DNA from: Bizionia sp. M204 | GTDB lineage: Bacteria > Bacteroidota > Bacteroidia > Flavobacteriales > Flavobacteriaceae | DNA length: 64,000 nucleotides | Assembly: GCF_023205095.1 (NCBI RefSeq) | Contig: NZ_CP046242.1 | Location: forward strand, 418,501 to 482,500 | Direction of reading: 5' to 3' | Part shown: in pieces, positions 9,149 to 17,243 of the stretch | Numbering within the stretch: position 1 is the stretch's first letter | Layout of the letters: each line of letters begins with the position of its first letter | The notes under the pieces: model-generated | The model's input: only the letters and a program-made list of their open reading frames with translations | The model's database searches: none | Told to the model about the DNA's origin: nothing | Position numbers and translations under genes: made by a program

Positions 9149-9394
9149 ATGAAACAGTTTTTATTAATCGGAATTTTTACAGTATTAAGTTTAACAAGTA
9201 TGCAAGCTCAATCTTCTAGTAAAATTGAAGATATTAAGAAAATAGCGCCTACTACCCAAACGACTACAGATGTAAAATCGGATTCTATTGAGATAGCTGC
9301 TAAAAAGAAGGATATATTAACCAATAAGATTGAATCTAAATTAAACGGAAAAATAAATTTATTTGTTTTAAAAGAAACACGACTTATTTGCTAA
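9149..9394 (+). CDS. Small exported protein of unknown function
   Basis: An 81-residue ORF with an ATG after a -7 box (TATATTTG, 9115-9122) and followed by a terminator. Residues 1-20 are a convincing signal peptide (MKQFLLIGIFTVLSLTSMQA with an AQA/Q cleavage site). The mature part is about 60 residues, rich in Lys, Thr, Ser and Ile, with two KKKD/KIE charged stretches and one terminal cysteine; no domain is recognised. It could be a short periplasmic protein or the remnant of a longer one. The signal peptide, promoter and terminator argue that it is expressed. It lies between the T9SS cargo gene and def. Confidence 0.6.
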   Translation: MKQFLLIGIFTVLSLTSMQAQSSSKIEDIKKIAPTTQTTTDVKSDSIEIAAKKKDILTNKIESKLNGKINLFVLKETRLIC

Positions 9395-9424
9395 AAATAT
9401 TGAAGTTTTAAACATACACTACTA

Positions 9425-9450
9425 AACTCCTTTTTTAAAGGAGTTTTTTT
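9425..9450 (+). terminator. Intrinsic terminator after the small exported protein
   Basis: AACTCCTTT pairs with AAAGGAGTT around a three-base loop, followed by a T run, 31 bases after the stop at 9394. Confidence 0.85.
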
Positions 9451-9473
9451 ATAGGTATAATTAAGAAGAATTG

Positions 9474-9481
9474 TATTTTTG
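9474..9481 (+). promoter_or_regulatory. -7 promoter box for def
   Basis: TATTTTTG fits TAnnTTTG, 26 bases before the def ATG and just after the preceding terminator. No clear -33 TTG is seen; the upstream position is occupied by the terminator T run. Confidence 0.5.
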
Positions 9482-9507
9482 CAAAGAATTAATAGATAAG
9501 AAAATCC

Positions 9508-10098
9508 ATGATATTACCTGTTGTAGCCTATGGCGATCCTGTATTAAAAAAAGTAGGAAAAGAAATTGCAAAAGATTACCCAAAACTTGATGAGTTGTTA
9601 GCGAACATGTATGAAACCATGTACAATGCGTTTGGTGTTGGTCTTGCTGCGCCACAAATAGGTTTAGATATTCGTTTGTTTCTAGTAGATACATCTCCTT
9701 TTGCGGAAGATGATGTGTTATCAGAGGAAGAACAGGCCTTTTTAAAGGATTTTAAGCAAACTTTTATAAATGCTAAAATACTAGAGGAAACGGGCGATGA
9801 ATGGGCGTTTAATGAAGGTTGTTTAAGTATTCCAGATGTTCGGGAAGATGTGTTTAGAAAACCAACAATTACGATAGAGTTTTACGATGAAAATTTTGAA
9901 AAGCATACCAAAACCTATGATGGGTTAGTAGCACGTGTAATTCAACATGAATACGATCATATTGAAGGTGTTTTGTTTACAGATAAGCTATCATCATTAA
10001 AAAAACGATTAATAAAAAGTAAACTTTCAAACATTTCTAAAGGAAAAATTAATGTGGATTATCGCATGCGTTTCCCAAGTCAAAAAAAGAAACGATAA
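9508..10098 (+). CDS. def: Peptide deformylase
   Basis: Removes the N-formyl group from nascent proteins using a bound metal (usually Fe2+). All three family motifs are present in the 196-residue protein: GVGLAAPQ at 43-50, EGCLS at 103-107 with the metal cysteine, and QHEYDH at 146-151 with the two metal histidines and catalytic Glu. A negatively charged insertion, EDDVLSEEEQAFLKDF (about 67-82), between motifs 1 and 2 is common in this phylum. Cytoplasmic, acting at the ribosome exit. It begins a run def-DUF5606-mazG on the plus strand, though terminators suggest separate transcripts. Confidence 0.97.
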   Translation: MILPVVAYGDPVLKKVGKEIAKDYPKLDELLANMYETMYNAFGVGLAAPQIGLDIRLFLVDTSPFAEDDVLSEEEQAFLKDFKQTFINAKILEETGDEWAFNEGCLSIPDVREDVFRKPTITIEFYDENFEKHTKTYDGLVARVIQHEYDHIEGVLFTDKLSSLKKRLIKSKLSNISKGKINVDYRMRFPSQKKKR

Positions 10099-10151
10099 TA
10101 TTTGTTTAACATCAGTAAACGTTTGATATTTGCCCTCTTTAAAATGAAAAT

Positions 10152-10583
10152 ATGAGTCTAGAAAAAATATTATCAATAGCAGGAAAACCAGGATTGTATA
10201 AAATGATTGCCCAAACACGAGGTGGCTTTGTAGCCGAATCGTTGTTAGATGGTAAAAAAATGTCTGTAGGCATTCATCATAATGTAAGTATCTTGAGCGA
10301 AATTGCTATTTATACACTTACCGAAGAAAAACCGTTACGTGAGGTTTTTAAATTGATTAAAGAAAAAGAATCAGGTAACGAAACATCTATTAGTCATAAA
10401 GAAAGTAAAGACAAATTAGAAGAATATTTCTTTGAAGTTTTACCAGATTATGATGAAGATCGAGTGTACGCTAGTGATATTAAAAAAATTATTCAGTGGT
10501 ATAATTTACTTCAAAAAAATGACTTGTTAGATTTGGAGGTAGAAGCTGGAACCGAAGCTGTAACAGCGGACGAAGAAGAATAA
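10152..10583 (+). CDS. DUF5606 domain protein
   Basis: A 143-residue conserved Bacteroidota protein of unknown function. The N-terminal part (1-75: SLEKILSIAGKPGLYKMIAQTRGGFVAESLLDGKKMSVG) looks like a small beta-barrel with SH3-like spacing; the C-terminal half is helical and acidic, ending in a run of Glu. No signal peptide or membrane segment, so cytoplasmic. It lies 53 bases after def and before mazG, a gene order I recall as common in Flavobacteriaceae. I do not assign a function; the neighbourhood suggests housekeeping. Confidence 0.85.
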   Translation: MSLEKILSIAGKPGLYKMIAQTRGGFVAESLLDGKKMSVGIHHNVSILSEIAIYTLTEEKPLREVFKLIKEKESGNETSISHKESKDKLEEYFFEVLPDYDEDRVYASDIKKIIQWYNLLQKNDLLDLEVEAGTEAVTADEEE

Positions 10584-10605
10584 GACCATTTATTATTTTG
10601 AATAT

Positions 10606-10643
10606 AAAAAATCCAGTAATGCTTTTGCCTTACTGGATTTTTT
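10606..10643 (+). terminator. Intrinsic terminator after the DUF5606 gene
   Basis: ATCCAGTAA pairs perfectly with TTACTGGAT around a 10-base loop, flanked by A and T runs so that it could work on both strands. 23 bases after the stop at 10583. Confidence 0.88.
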
Positions 10644-10700
10644 AGTTTGTTATAATCCTAAAGACACTAAATTTAATTGTAATTTTATCAAAAACCAATT

Positions 10701-11474
10701 ATGAATACCAGAGAAGATCAACTCAAAGCTTTCGGTAGATTATTAACCATTATGGACGAGCTGCGTGTGCAATGTCCTTGGGATAAAAAGCAAACTATGG
10801 AAACTTTAAGGCACTTGACCATAGAAGAAACCTATGAATTAGGCGATGCTATTTTAGATAACGATTTAGAGGAAGTCAAAAAGGAATTGGGTGATGTGCT
10901 GTTGCATATTGTTTTTTATTCTAAAATTGGAAGCGAAACGAATGATTTTGACATTGCGGATGTTTGTAATAGCATTTGCGAGAAACTTATTCATAGACAT
11001 CCACATATTTATGGTGATGTTAAAGTGGATAATGAAGCAGATGTAAAACGAAACTGGGAAAATTTAAAACTTAAAGAAGGCAAAACGAGTGTCCTGGAAG
11101 GTGTTCCAAAAAGTTTGCCAGCATTGGTAAAGGCAAGTAGGATTCAGGAAAAAGTTGCAGGAGTAGGATTCGATTGGGAGGAGCCAAATCAGGTTTGGGA
11201 AAAAGTGGAGGAGGAGCTTCAGGAATTTAAAGATGAAGTGAACGCTGGTAATCAAGAAGCTATGGAGAGTGAATTTGGCGATGTCCTGTTTTCTATGGTA
11301 AATTACGCACGATTTTTAAAAATTAACCCAGAAAACGCTCTTGAACGCACTAATAAAAAATTTACCAAGCGCTTTCAATACTTGGAAGCAAAAGCGAAAT
11401 CTTTAAACAAAAACCTCAAAGACATGACTTTGGGTGAAATGGACGTTTTTTGGGAAGAAGCTAAAAAGCGGTAA
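10701..11474 (+). CDS. mazG: Nucleoside triphosphate pyrophosphohydrolase MazG
   Basis: Hydrolyses (d)NTPs to monophosphates and pyrophosphate, a house-cleaning activity that in E. coli also affects ppGpp levels. The 257-residue protein has two MazG folds. The first carries CPWDKKQT (25-32), the EETYE glutamates (42-46) and ELGDVLLH (62-69), giving the ExxE...ExxD magnesium site; the second has EEELQEF (about 170-176) and EFGDVLF (191-197). Length matches full MazG. The last residues, WEEAKKR-stop, are encoded by the first unit of a 62-bp repeat array that runs nine times into the 3' region. Confidence 0.95.
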   Translation: MNTREDQLKAFGRLLTIMDELRVQCPWDKKQTMETLRHLTIEETYELGDAILDNDLEEVKKELGDVLLHIVFYSKIGSETNDFDIADVCNSICEKLIHRHPHIYGDVKVDNEADVKRNWENLKLKEGKTSVLEGVPKSLPALVKASRIQEKVAGVGFDWEEPNQVWEKVEEELQEFKDEVNAGNQEAMESEFGDVLFSMVNYARFLKINPENALERTNKKFTKRFQYLEAKAKSLNKNLKDMTLGEMDVFWEEAKKR

Positions 11475-12004
11475 TTGAAAACCGTTTTTCAGGTTTTCAA
11501 ATAGTTTCATATTGGGAAGAAGCTAAAAAGCGGTAATTGAAAACCGTTTTTCAGGTTTTCAAATAGTTTCATATTGGGAAGAAGCTAAAAAGCGGTAATT
11601 GAAAACCGTTTTTCAGGTTTTCAAATAGTTTCATATTGGGAAGAAGCTAAAAAGCGGTAATTGAAAACCGTTTTTCAGGTTTTCAAATAGTTTCATAATG
11701 GGAAGAAGCTAAAAAGCGGTAATTGAAAACCGTTTTTCAGGTTTTCAAATAGTTTCATAATGGGAAGAAACTAAAAAGCGGTAATTGAAAACCGTTTTTC
11801 AGGTTTTCAAATAGTTTCATAATGGGAAGAAGCTAAAAAGCGGTAATTGAAAACTGTTTTTCAGGTTTTCAAATAGTTTCATAATGGGAAGAAACTAAAA
11901 AGCGGTATTTGAAAACCGTTTTTCAGGTTTTCAAATAGTTTCATAATGGGAAGAAGCTAAAAAGCGGTAATTGAAAACCGTTTTTCAGGTTTTCAATAGC
12001 TTCA
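11450..12004 (+). repeat. Nine tandem 62-bp units of terminator-like hairpins
   Basis: The motif CTAAAAAGCGGTA starts at 11461, 11523, 11585, 11647, 11709, 11771, 11833, 11895 and 11957, an exact 62-bp period. The first unit includes the last codons and stop of mazG. Each unit contains two overlapping hairpins: AAAAAGCGGT with ACCGTTTTT (one bulged G; terminator-like), and TTGAAAACC with GGTTTTCAA (9 bp, 8-base loop). They share the ACCGTTTTT region, so are mutually exclusive. Units differ by single bases (for example GAAACT for GAAGCT in units 6 and 8, ACTG for ACCG in unit 7). 62 is not a multiple of three and each unit contains the mazG stop, so it is non-coding. Confidence 0.95.
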
Positions 12005-12256
12005 ACTTTGGTGAATGTAAAAATATGTAATTTTATTTTGCTGATTTTTAGTTTGATAGGTTTTTATTAAGTCTTGTTTTAAAAAACTTTCAACCCAAAA
12101 GATCCAAATCAATTTTCTGTGCGTATATATTATAATTGTACGTTGAAAAAGTAGATTAATAGCATAATCAAAAATTATCTTTCCTTATAACGTACATGTA
12201 GGTAGAATTAGTTGTTTAGGTTGGGACAAAACAACTATTAGTTAGTTTAGTTAGAA
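12005..12256. other. Non-coding spacer after the repeat array
   Basis: No ORF recognised. It contains an 8-bp inverted repeat, AGTTGTTT (12210-12217) and AAACAACT (12229-12236), without a T run, and a distant pair GTACGTT/AACGTAC. Neither can be assigned a function. Confidence 0.4.
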
Positions 12257-12296
12257 AAAATCCTGCTTGACGTTCTTATGCGACAAGCAGGATTTT
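12257..12296 (-). terminator. Terminator for the DUF349 gene (possibly bidirectional)
   Basis: A 13-bp perfect stem (AAAATCCTGCTTG with CAAGCAGGATTTT) around a 14-base loop, 33 bases beyond the stop of the minus-strand gene at 12330, with T residues on the minus strand after the stem. Confidence 0.85.
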
Positions 12297-12329
12297 GTAT
12301 TTGAGACCTTTATGGTTTGTGGTGTCTTT

Positions 12330-14324
12330 CTAATATAATTCTTTAATTTTGCGCAATTTGGTTTTCCACAATTTCAAATCTTGCTTGTGTTTTTCAATAT
12401 TTTTATGAACGTCTTGTACCAAAGGATTTTCATCATTAACATTCTGAAAAAATTGCAAGTTGTTTTCCAACTGATTTATTTCTGCTTTAATTTCAGTAAT
12501 ACGCTTTCTAATAAAAATACGCTCATTGTCTAAATGCCTAGAATCTTGTGCATTATTAAGGGATTCTAACTTGGTTTCAAACTTGATTAGTTCGGCTTCA
12601 TTTTTATTTAAATTCAATTTTTTGAAAACACCATCCAAGGCTTTATTTAATTTTCCTTCAATATAACGCTTGTTTGAGGGAACATTACCAACCGACTTCC
12701 AGTTTTCAATAAAGGATTTAACGGTTGCTAAATCTGTTTCCTTGTCACCAGATAATTCCAAGGTTTTCAATTCCTCAAGCAATTGCACTTTTTTGGTAAA
12801 AGCTTCATTGCCTTCCGCGTTTACGGCATCTTTAGCCTTGTGCAAACGGTCAAAATAATAGTTGCAAGCTGTTTTAAACTGTTTCCAGATTTTATCACTA
12901 TTCTTCCGAGGTACATGACCAATTTTCTTCCAATCGCTTTGAATTTTCTTCATTAAAGCTGTAGTGCTTTCAAAATCCTCACTATCTTTATTGTCTTCTG
13001 CTATTTGAATTAAATCCATTTTCTTTTGAAGATTATCAAACTGCGATTTCTTTAAATTTTTATAAAAAGCATTTTTCTTGCGATTAAAGTTTCTTACTGC
13101 ATCTTTAAATTTTGCCCAAGTTTCCTCATTTACCTTAATAGGCACTTTTCCAGCACTGAAAAATAAATTGCGAAATTGCTCCACATCTTTAATGCTATTT
13201 TGCCAACCATTATGTGAATCAGCTCCTTTTTCACTGATTTTGTTGATCTGAAGAATTATTTCATTTTTAACTTCTAAATTCTTCTCGTAAACTTGATCTA
13301 ATTCAGCAAAATAAACTTGGCGCCTGTCATGAATGGTTTTCGTGGCAGCTTTAAAACGGTCCCATACGGCTTCACGATGTTCCTTATCAACAGGGCCCAA
13401 TTCTTCCTTCCACATTTTATGTAGCACCTGTAACTCTCTAAATGCACGATTTAAATCTTCGTCTTTTGCTAACTCTTCAGCACGCTCAATAATTTTTAAT
13501 TTCTGATCTAAATTATGTTTGAAATCTAAATCCCGTAAATCCCGATTTAAATGTAGAAAATCATAAAAAACCTCAACATGATGATGGTAACTATTCCAAG
13601 CATTATTGTATTTGTCACGTGGAATTGGGCCAGCCGTTTTCCAACGATCTTGGAGTTCCTTAAAGTGTTTATAGGTAGTATTTATATTTTCCTCATCATT
13701 AAATAATCCTTTTATTTCTTCAATAATTTGAAGCCTATTGGCTAAATTATCTTTTAGGTTATTTTCTATGTTTTTATGATGCGTGTGTAGTTTGCCTTTG
13801 TAATCTTTGTATATATCTTTAAAACGTTTTTGCAGCGGACTGGAAAAAAAGAAATCGATTTCATTTCCGCCTTCGTTTAAAAATTCTTCCTTTTTCTCGT
13901 CTAGTAAAGTGTTAAACTGCGATTTAAATTCCGAACGAATTTCCTCTACTTGCTTTTTAATGGCTTGCACTTTATGGTTTGTAACCAAATGTTCCAGCTC
14001 CTTCACCAAGGCTTCCATAGACATTTTATCATAGTCTTTTTCTTCAATATGATGCCTGTCTGCATTGCCTTCATCCTCGGCGTCTTCCGCATTGGATTCT
14101 TCAATCTCATTAATGACTTCATCATGATCTTCGGTAACCGTTTCTGCTGCTTTTTCAGTTTCATTTGCTGTTTCAGCTTCTACAGGTATTTCTATTTTTT
14201 CTATGGCTTCTGAAGGTGATGATTCATTTGCAACGTCCTGGTTTTCTTGAACGTTTTCAGTAGTTTCCGGTTGTAACTCTTCTGGTTTTCCATCTGCTTT
14301 TGGCAGGTTATCGTGCTCTGACAT
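12330..14324 (-). CDS. DUF349 repeat protein
   Basis: A 664-residue cytoplasmic protein. The first ~100 residues are very acidic (Glu/Asp/Ala/Asn rich, low complexity). From about 125 onward it is a series of helical DUF349 modules of roughly 70 residues, each with a W-K-x-x-G-x-(I/V)-P-like core: RWKTAGPIPRDKYN, MWKEELGPVDKEHR, FFSAGKVPIKVNEETW, DWKKIGHVPRKNSDKIW and NWKSVGNVPSNK. The C-terminus is coiled-coil-like. The family is common in Bacteroidota and its role is not established to my knowledge; charge and helices suggest a binding or scaffold role. Transcribed alone, with its own terminator. Confidence 0.88.
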   Translation of the reverse strand: MSEHDNLPKADGKPEELQPETTENVQENQDVANESSPSEAIEKIEIPVEAETANETEKAAETVTEDHDEVINEIEESNAEDAEDEGNADRHHIEEKDYDKMSMEALVKELEHLVTNHKVQAIKKQVEEIRSEFKSQFNTLLDEKKEEFLNEGGNEIDFFFSSPLQKRFKDIYKDYKGKLHTHHKNIENNLKDNLANRLQIIEEIKGLFNDEENINTTYKHFKELQDRWKTAGPIPRDKYNNAWNSYHHHVEVFYDFLHLNRDLRDLDFKHNLDQKLKIIERAEELAKDEDLNRAFRELQVLHKMWKEELGPVDKEHREAVWDRFKAATKTIHDRRQVYFAELDQVYEKNLEVKNEIILQINKISEKGADSHNGWQNSIKDVEQFRNLFFSAGKVPIKVNEETWAKFKDAVRNFNRKKNAFYKNLKKSQFDNLQKKMDLIQIAEDNKDSEDFESTTALMKKIQSDWKKIGHVPRKNSDKIWKQFKTACNYYFDRLHKAKDAVNAEGNEAFTKKVQLLEELKTLELSGDKETDLATVKSFIENWKSVGNVPSNKRYIEGKLNKALDGVFKKLNLNKNEAELIKFETKLESLNNAQDSRHLDNERIFIRKRITEIKAEINQLENNLQFFQNVNDENPLVQDVHKNIEKHKQDLKLWKTKLRKIKELY

Positions 14325-14427
14325 TTTGTAAATGTGTTAGTTTTTTAAAATAACTCTAGCGTTAAAGATAACAACAACTACAATAACTACAAAAGGTTAA
14401 CCCGTATTAATGTTACAAATGGTGTAA

Positions 14428-15165
14428 TTAGTATGTGTTCCAAATACGCCATGCTTTCTCTGCTTGGAATTTCAACATTTGTAAACCGTTAATGGTAGTC
14501 GCGTTTTTAAGGTTGCCATATTTTAAAAACTGGGTCTCTTCAGGATTGTAAATTAAATCGTAAAGAATGTGGTCTTTTGTAAGAAATTCATACGGGAGGT
14601 TAGGAGCGTCCGTGATATTTGGGAAGGTTCCTAAAGGCGTGCAATTTATTATAATTAAATGCTTGGAAATGGTAGCTCCCTTTAATTCATTATAAGTTAA
14701 ATATTCAGGATTTTCACGTGTTCTAGACACAAATTTGTAGGATATGCCTAATTCATCCAATGTAAAAGCTATGGCTTTACTAGCGCCTCCTGTTCCTAAA
14801 ATTAAGGCATGTCTATGAGTAGGCCGTACATGTGGTTTTAATGATTTTTTAAAACCATAACAATCCGTATTATAACCTACTAATTCACCTTTTTTAGTGC
14901 GTTTTATGGTATTTACAGCACCTATTTTATGTGCTTTTTTGTGGAGCTTATCTAAATAAGGAATAATGGTTTCTTTATAAGGAATCGTCACATTTAACCC
15001 GACTATTTCAGTACTTTCAAAAATGCTTAAAACGTCTTCAATATTTGGGATATCAAAATTTTCATAAGAGGCGTCTGTAATAGCTTCCGACGAAAATTTA
15101 TTGGAGAAATAATTTTGAGAGAACGAATACGAAATATTCTTACCAATTAATCCGAATTTACGCAT
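14428..15165 (-). CDS. aroE: Shikimate dehydrogenase
   Basis: NADPH-dependent reduction of 3-dehydroshikimate to shikimate in aromatic amino acid and chorismate synthesis. The 245-residue protein has the substrate site ISYSFSQNYF (11-20), NVTIPYK with catalytic Lys64, GAVNT (82-86), NTDCYGF with Asp101, and the nucleotide loop LGTGGASKA (123-131). It is slightly shorter than E. coli AroE, as usual for this phylum. Its start overlaps the stop of the upstream DUF368 gene by 8 bases, indicating co-translation. aroK, the next enzyme of the pathway, is elsewhere in the window (40435). Confidence 0.95.
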   Translation of the reverse strand: MRKFGLIGKNISYSFSQNYFSNKFSSEAITDASYENFDIPNIEDVLSIFESTEIVGLNVTIPYKETIIPYLDKLHKKAHKIGAVNTIKRTKKGELVGYNTDCYGFKKSLKPHVRPTHRHALILGTGGASKAIAFTLDELGISYKFVSRTRENPEYLTYNELKGATISKHLIIINCTPLGTFPNITDAPNLPYEFLTKDHILYDLIYNPEETQFLKYGNLKNATTINGLQMLKFQAEKAWRIWNTY

Positions 15166-16177
15166 GTTGTTTCTGTGTTTTTTGTCCGTAAAATTCCAAG
15201 GCTAAGACAATGGCAATTCCAAGAATTATATAAACTAAAGCCAAATAGGTTTCCGTGTTCATTTCCGGGAAATAGCGTTCGTAATTTTCAATAATTTTCT
15301 TTCCCGAAGAATCTAATAAAGCGGTTCCATCTGTCTGTAATTTGAAGAGCGTTTTTTTCCAAGGCCAAACCACGCCTAATGATCCGACTATGAATCCAAT
15401 AATTGTTGCCAATGTAATACTTTTATAATGTTTCAGGATGTAACTTAATACATGCGAAAAGGTAACGAGACCCACTACAGAACCTAGGGTAAATACGGTT
15501 AATATTTTAAGCATGCGAATACGAGCGGCATTTTCTATAAAACTGAAATCCCCTTGAATAACTTCTGCAAAGGTATCAAACAAGGCATTTACAGAATCCA
15601 CTAATAATAACACATAGTTACCTAATAAAATAAGTATAAAGGAGCCAGAAAATCCTGGAAGTGTCATGCCTGATACACTAATAATGCCGCAGAAAAATAC
15701 AAACCATAAATTATCATTTTCCATTGCTGGATCTAAAAAGCTGATGCTTACACCTAAAATAATTCCGATAGCAAGTGCTACATAGGTTTTAAAATTCCAG
15801 TCTTTAAAATCCTTACTGATGTAATAAATGGAGCCAATAATCATACCGAAAAACACACTCCAAACATAGAGTTCATAATGTTTTATAAGGTAATCCAGTA
15901 CTTTAGAAATACTAAAATAACTGATAATCATTCCTAAAAAAAGTAAGCTTAAAAACCGCCCATTTATATATTGATAGAAACTTTTAAACCGTCCGTTAAT
16001 TAATAGTTTAAAAGCCTTTCGGTTAATTTTTTGAAGGGAATAAATAAACTCTTCATAAAAACCAGCAACAAAAGCAACTACACCTCCAGAAACTCCAGGG
16101 ACCTTATTAGCAGCTCCCATTCCCAACCCTTTTAAGATTAAGAAAATTTTATCGGTGAAGGTTCGTGTGCTTTGCAT
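15158..16177 (-). CDS. DUF368 membrane protein (PopT-like lipid-carrier transporter), copy 2
   Basis: A 339-residue polytopic membrane protein of the DUF368 family, with about nine hydrophobic segments. Signature loops are GAANKVPGVSGGVVAF (about 21-36) and MTLPGFSGSF (about 170-179), the paired inverted GxSG motifs of the fold. DUF368 proteins have been linked to translocation of undecaprenyl phosphate back to the cytoplasmic face of the inner membrane, recycling the carrier for peptidoglycan and LPS; applying that here is inference. Start and upstream stop overlap by one base, so it is translationally coupled to a paralogue. Confidence 0.88.
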   Translation of the reverse strand: MQSTRTFTDKIFLILKGLGMGAANKVPGVSGGVVAFVAGFYEEFIYSLQKINRKAFKLLINGRFKSFYQYINGRFLSLLFLGMIISYFSISKVLDYLIKHYELYVWSVFFGMIIGSIYYISKDFKDWNFKTYVALAIGIILGVSISFLDPAMENDNLWFVFFCGIISVSGMTLPGFSGSFILILLGNYVLLLVDSVNALFDTFAEVIQGDFSFIENAARIRMLKILTVFTLGSVVGLVTFSHVLSYILKHYKSITLATIIGFIVGSLGVVWPWKKTLFKLQTDGTALLDSSGKKIIENYERYFPEMNTETYLALVYIILGIAIVLALEFYGQKTQKQHA

Positions 16178-17187
16178 TACTTGACTTTTTTACCGATGCG
16201 TTCTAGAATAAAAATAGTTAAGAATCCCGTAATCATAAGGATAACGGCTGGCACTAATTGCGGATCCAATCCGTTGTTTTGAATGGAATACATATTAGGT
16301 AAAATACTGGTTTCCGAAATCACTTTAAACGAATCAAAGTCGGTTATCTGCTGCTGATAAATGGTTAAATTCCCGAATGTTGTAATGTCCGATAATGGCG
16401 TTACTAGTCCAGATGTTTTCTCCATAACTAAATCGGTTAATTTCCATGGCCAAACCTTATTTAAAGAACCAAAAATAAAACCTGTTAATAGGGCTAACGT
16501 GATGTTGTGATAATTTTTAAACAACCATTTTAATACGTGACTAAAACTTAATAAACCAACTAAAGCACCACCAGCAAAAAGGGCAATCCGCTGTAAATCG
16601 AAATCGTGAAAAGCATCACTTAATGTTTTATAAGCGCCTAATATTAGAAGTATAAACGAACCGGAAATACCTGGTAAAATCATGGCGCAAATAGCAATAG
16701 CCCCTGCAATAAATAAAAAGTAAGGCGATTCATTACTTGCCGAAGATGGTAATGTTGTAATGTAAAACGCTAAAACGGTTCCAATAATTAGTGCTAAAAC
16801 GGTGGGTAAATGCCACTTATTTATTTGTTTTCCTACAAAATAAATACTTGCAATAATGAGTCCGAAGAAAAACGACCAAATTAAAACGGGGTGATATTCT
16901 ATCAGGTATTTTGCCAAACGCATGAAGGATACAAAGCTGACAATAATTCCGAGTAATAATGCGACTAGAAAATTACCATTAAATGCTTTCCAAAAGGCAG
17001 AAAAGCCAGACGTTTTAAGCGTTTTAAACAGGCCTAAATTAACATTACTAATGGTTGTAATTAATTCTTCATAAATACCAGAAATAAAGGCAATGGTTCC
17101 ACCGGAAACACCAGGAACTGCATCAGCTGCTCCCATAGCCATTCCTTTAAGCGTAATTAGTAAATAGTCGGATAAACGTCTTTGCAT
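16177..17187 (-). CDS. DUF368 membrane protein (PopT-like lipid-carrier transporter), copy 1
   Basis: A 336-residue polytopic membrane protein and paralogue of the next gene downstream: GAADAVPGVSGGTIAFISG (about 19-37) and MILPGISGSFILLILGAY (about 168-185) match its motifs, and both contain the conserved LLGIIVS/LGMIIS and YHNITLALLTGFIFGSL/YKSITLATIIGFIVGSL stretches. It is probably an undecaprenyl-phosphate or related polyprenyl-phosphate translocase by family. The two adjacent copies could form a heteromer or differ in lipid or condition. The ATG is strong and 56 bases separate it from the TPR gene. Confidence 0.88.
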   Translation of the reverse strand: MQRRLSDYLLITLKGMAMGAADAVPGVSGGTIAFISGIYEELITTISNVNLGLFKTLKTSGFSAFWKAFNGNFLVALLLGIIVSFVSFMRLAKYLIEYHPVLIWSFFFGLIIASIYFVGKQINKWHLPTVLALIIGTVLAFYITTLPSSASNESPYFLFIAGAIAICAMILPGISGSFILLILGAYKTLSDAFHDFDLQRIALFAGGALVGLLSFSHVLKWLFKNYHNITLALLTGFIFGSLNKVWPWKLTDLVMEKTSGLVTPLSDITTFGNLTIYQQQITDFDSFKVISETSILPNMYSIQNNGLDPQLVPAVILMITGFLTIFILERIGKKVK

Positions 17188-17243
17188 GATTTAATTTTAA
17201 GTACAAGAAACCAAAGGTAAATAAATAAAATCAGACGTGTAAC

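Noticed and set aside
10101..10132. TTTGTTTAACAT upstream of the DUF5606 gene as a further CarH-type operator
   Set aside because: It matches 12 bases of the crtI element but lacks the TATTTTTG context and the palindromic partner, so chance in AT-rich DNA is likely.
11450..12004. Array resembling a CRISPR
   Set aside because: The units are identical 62-bp copies with no unique spacers, and the first unit is inside mazG; no cas genes are present.
12210..12236. Hairpin in the spacer after the repeat array as a terminator
   Set aside because: The 8-bp stem has no T run, and the region already contains the repeat array and a better terminator.
12670..14213. Several plus-strand ORFs opposite the DUF349 gene
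   Set aside because: Low-complexity antisense shadows of the acidic and helical coding region.
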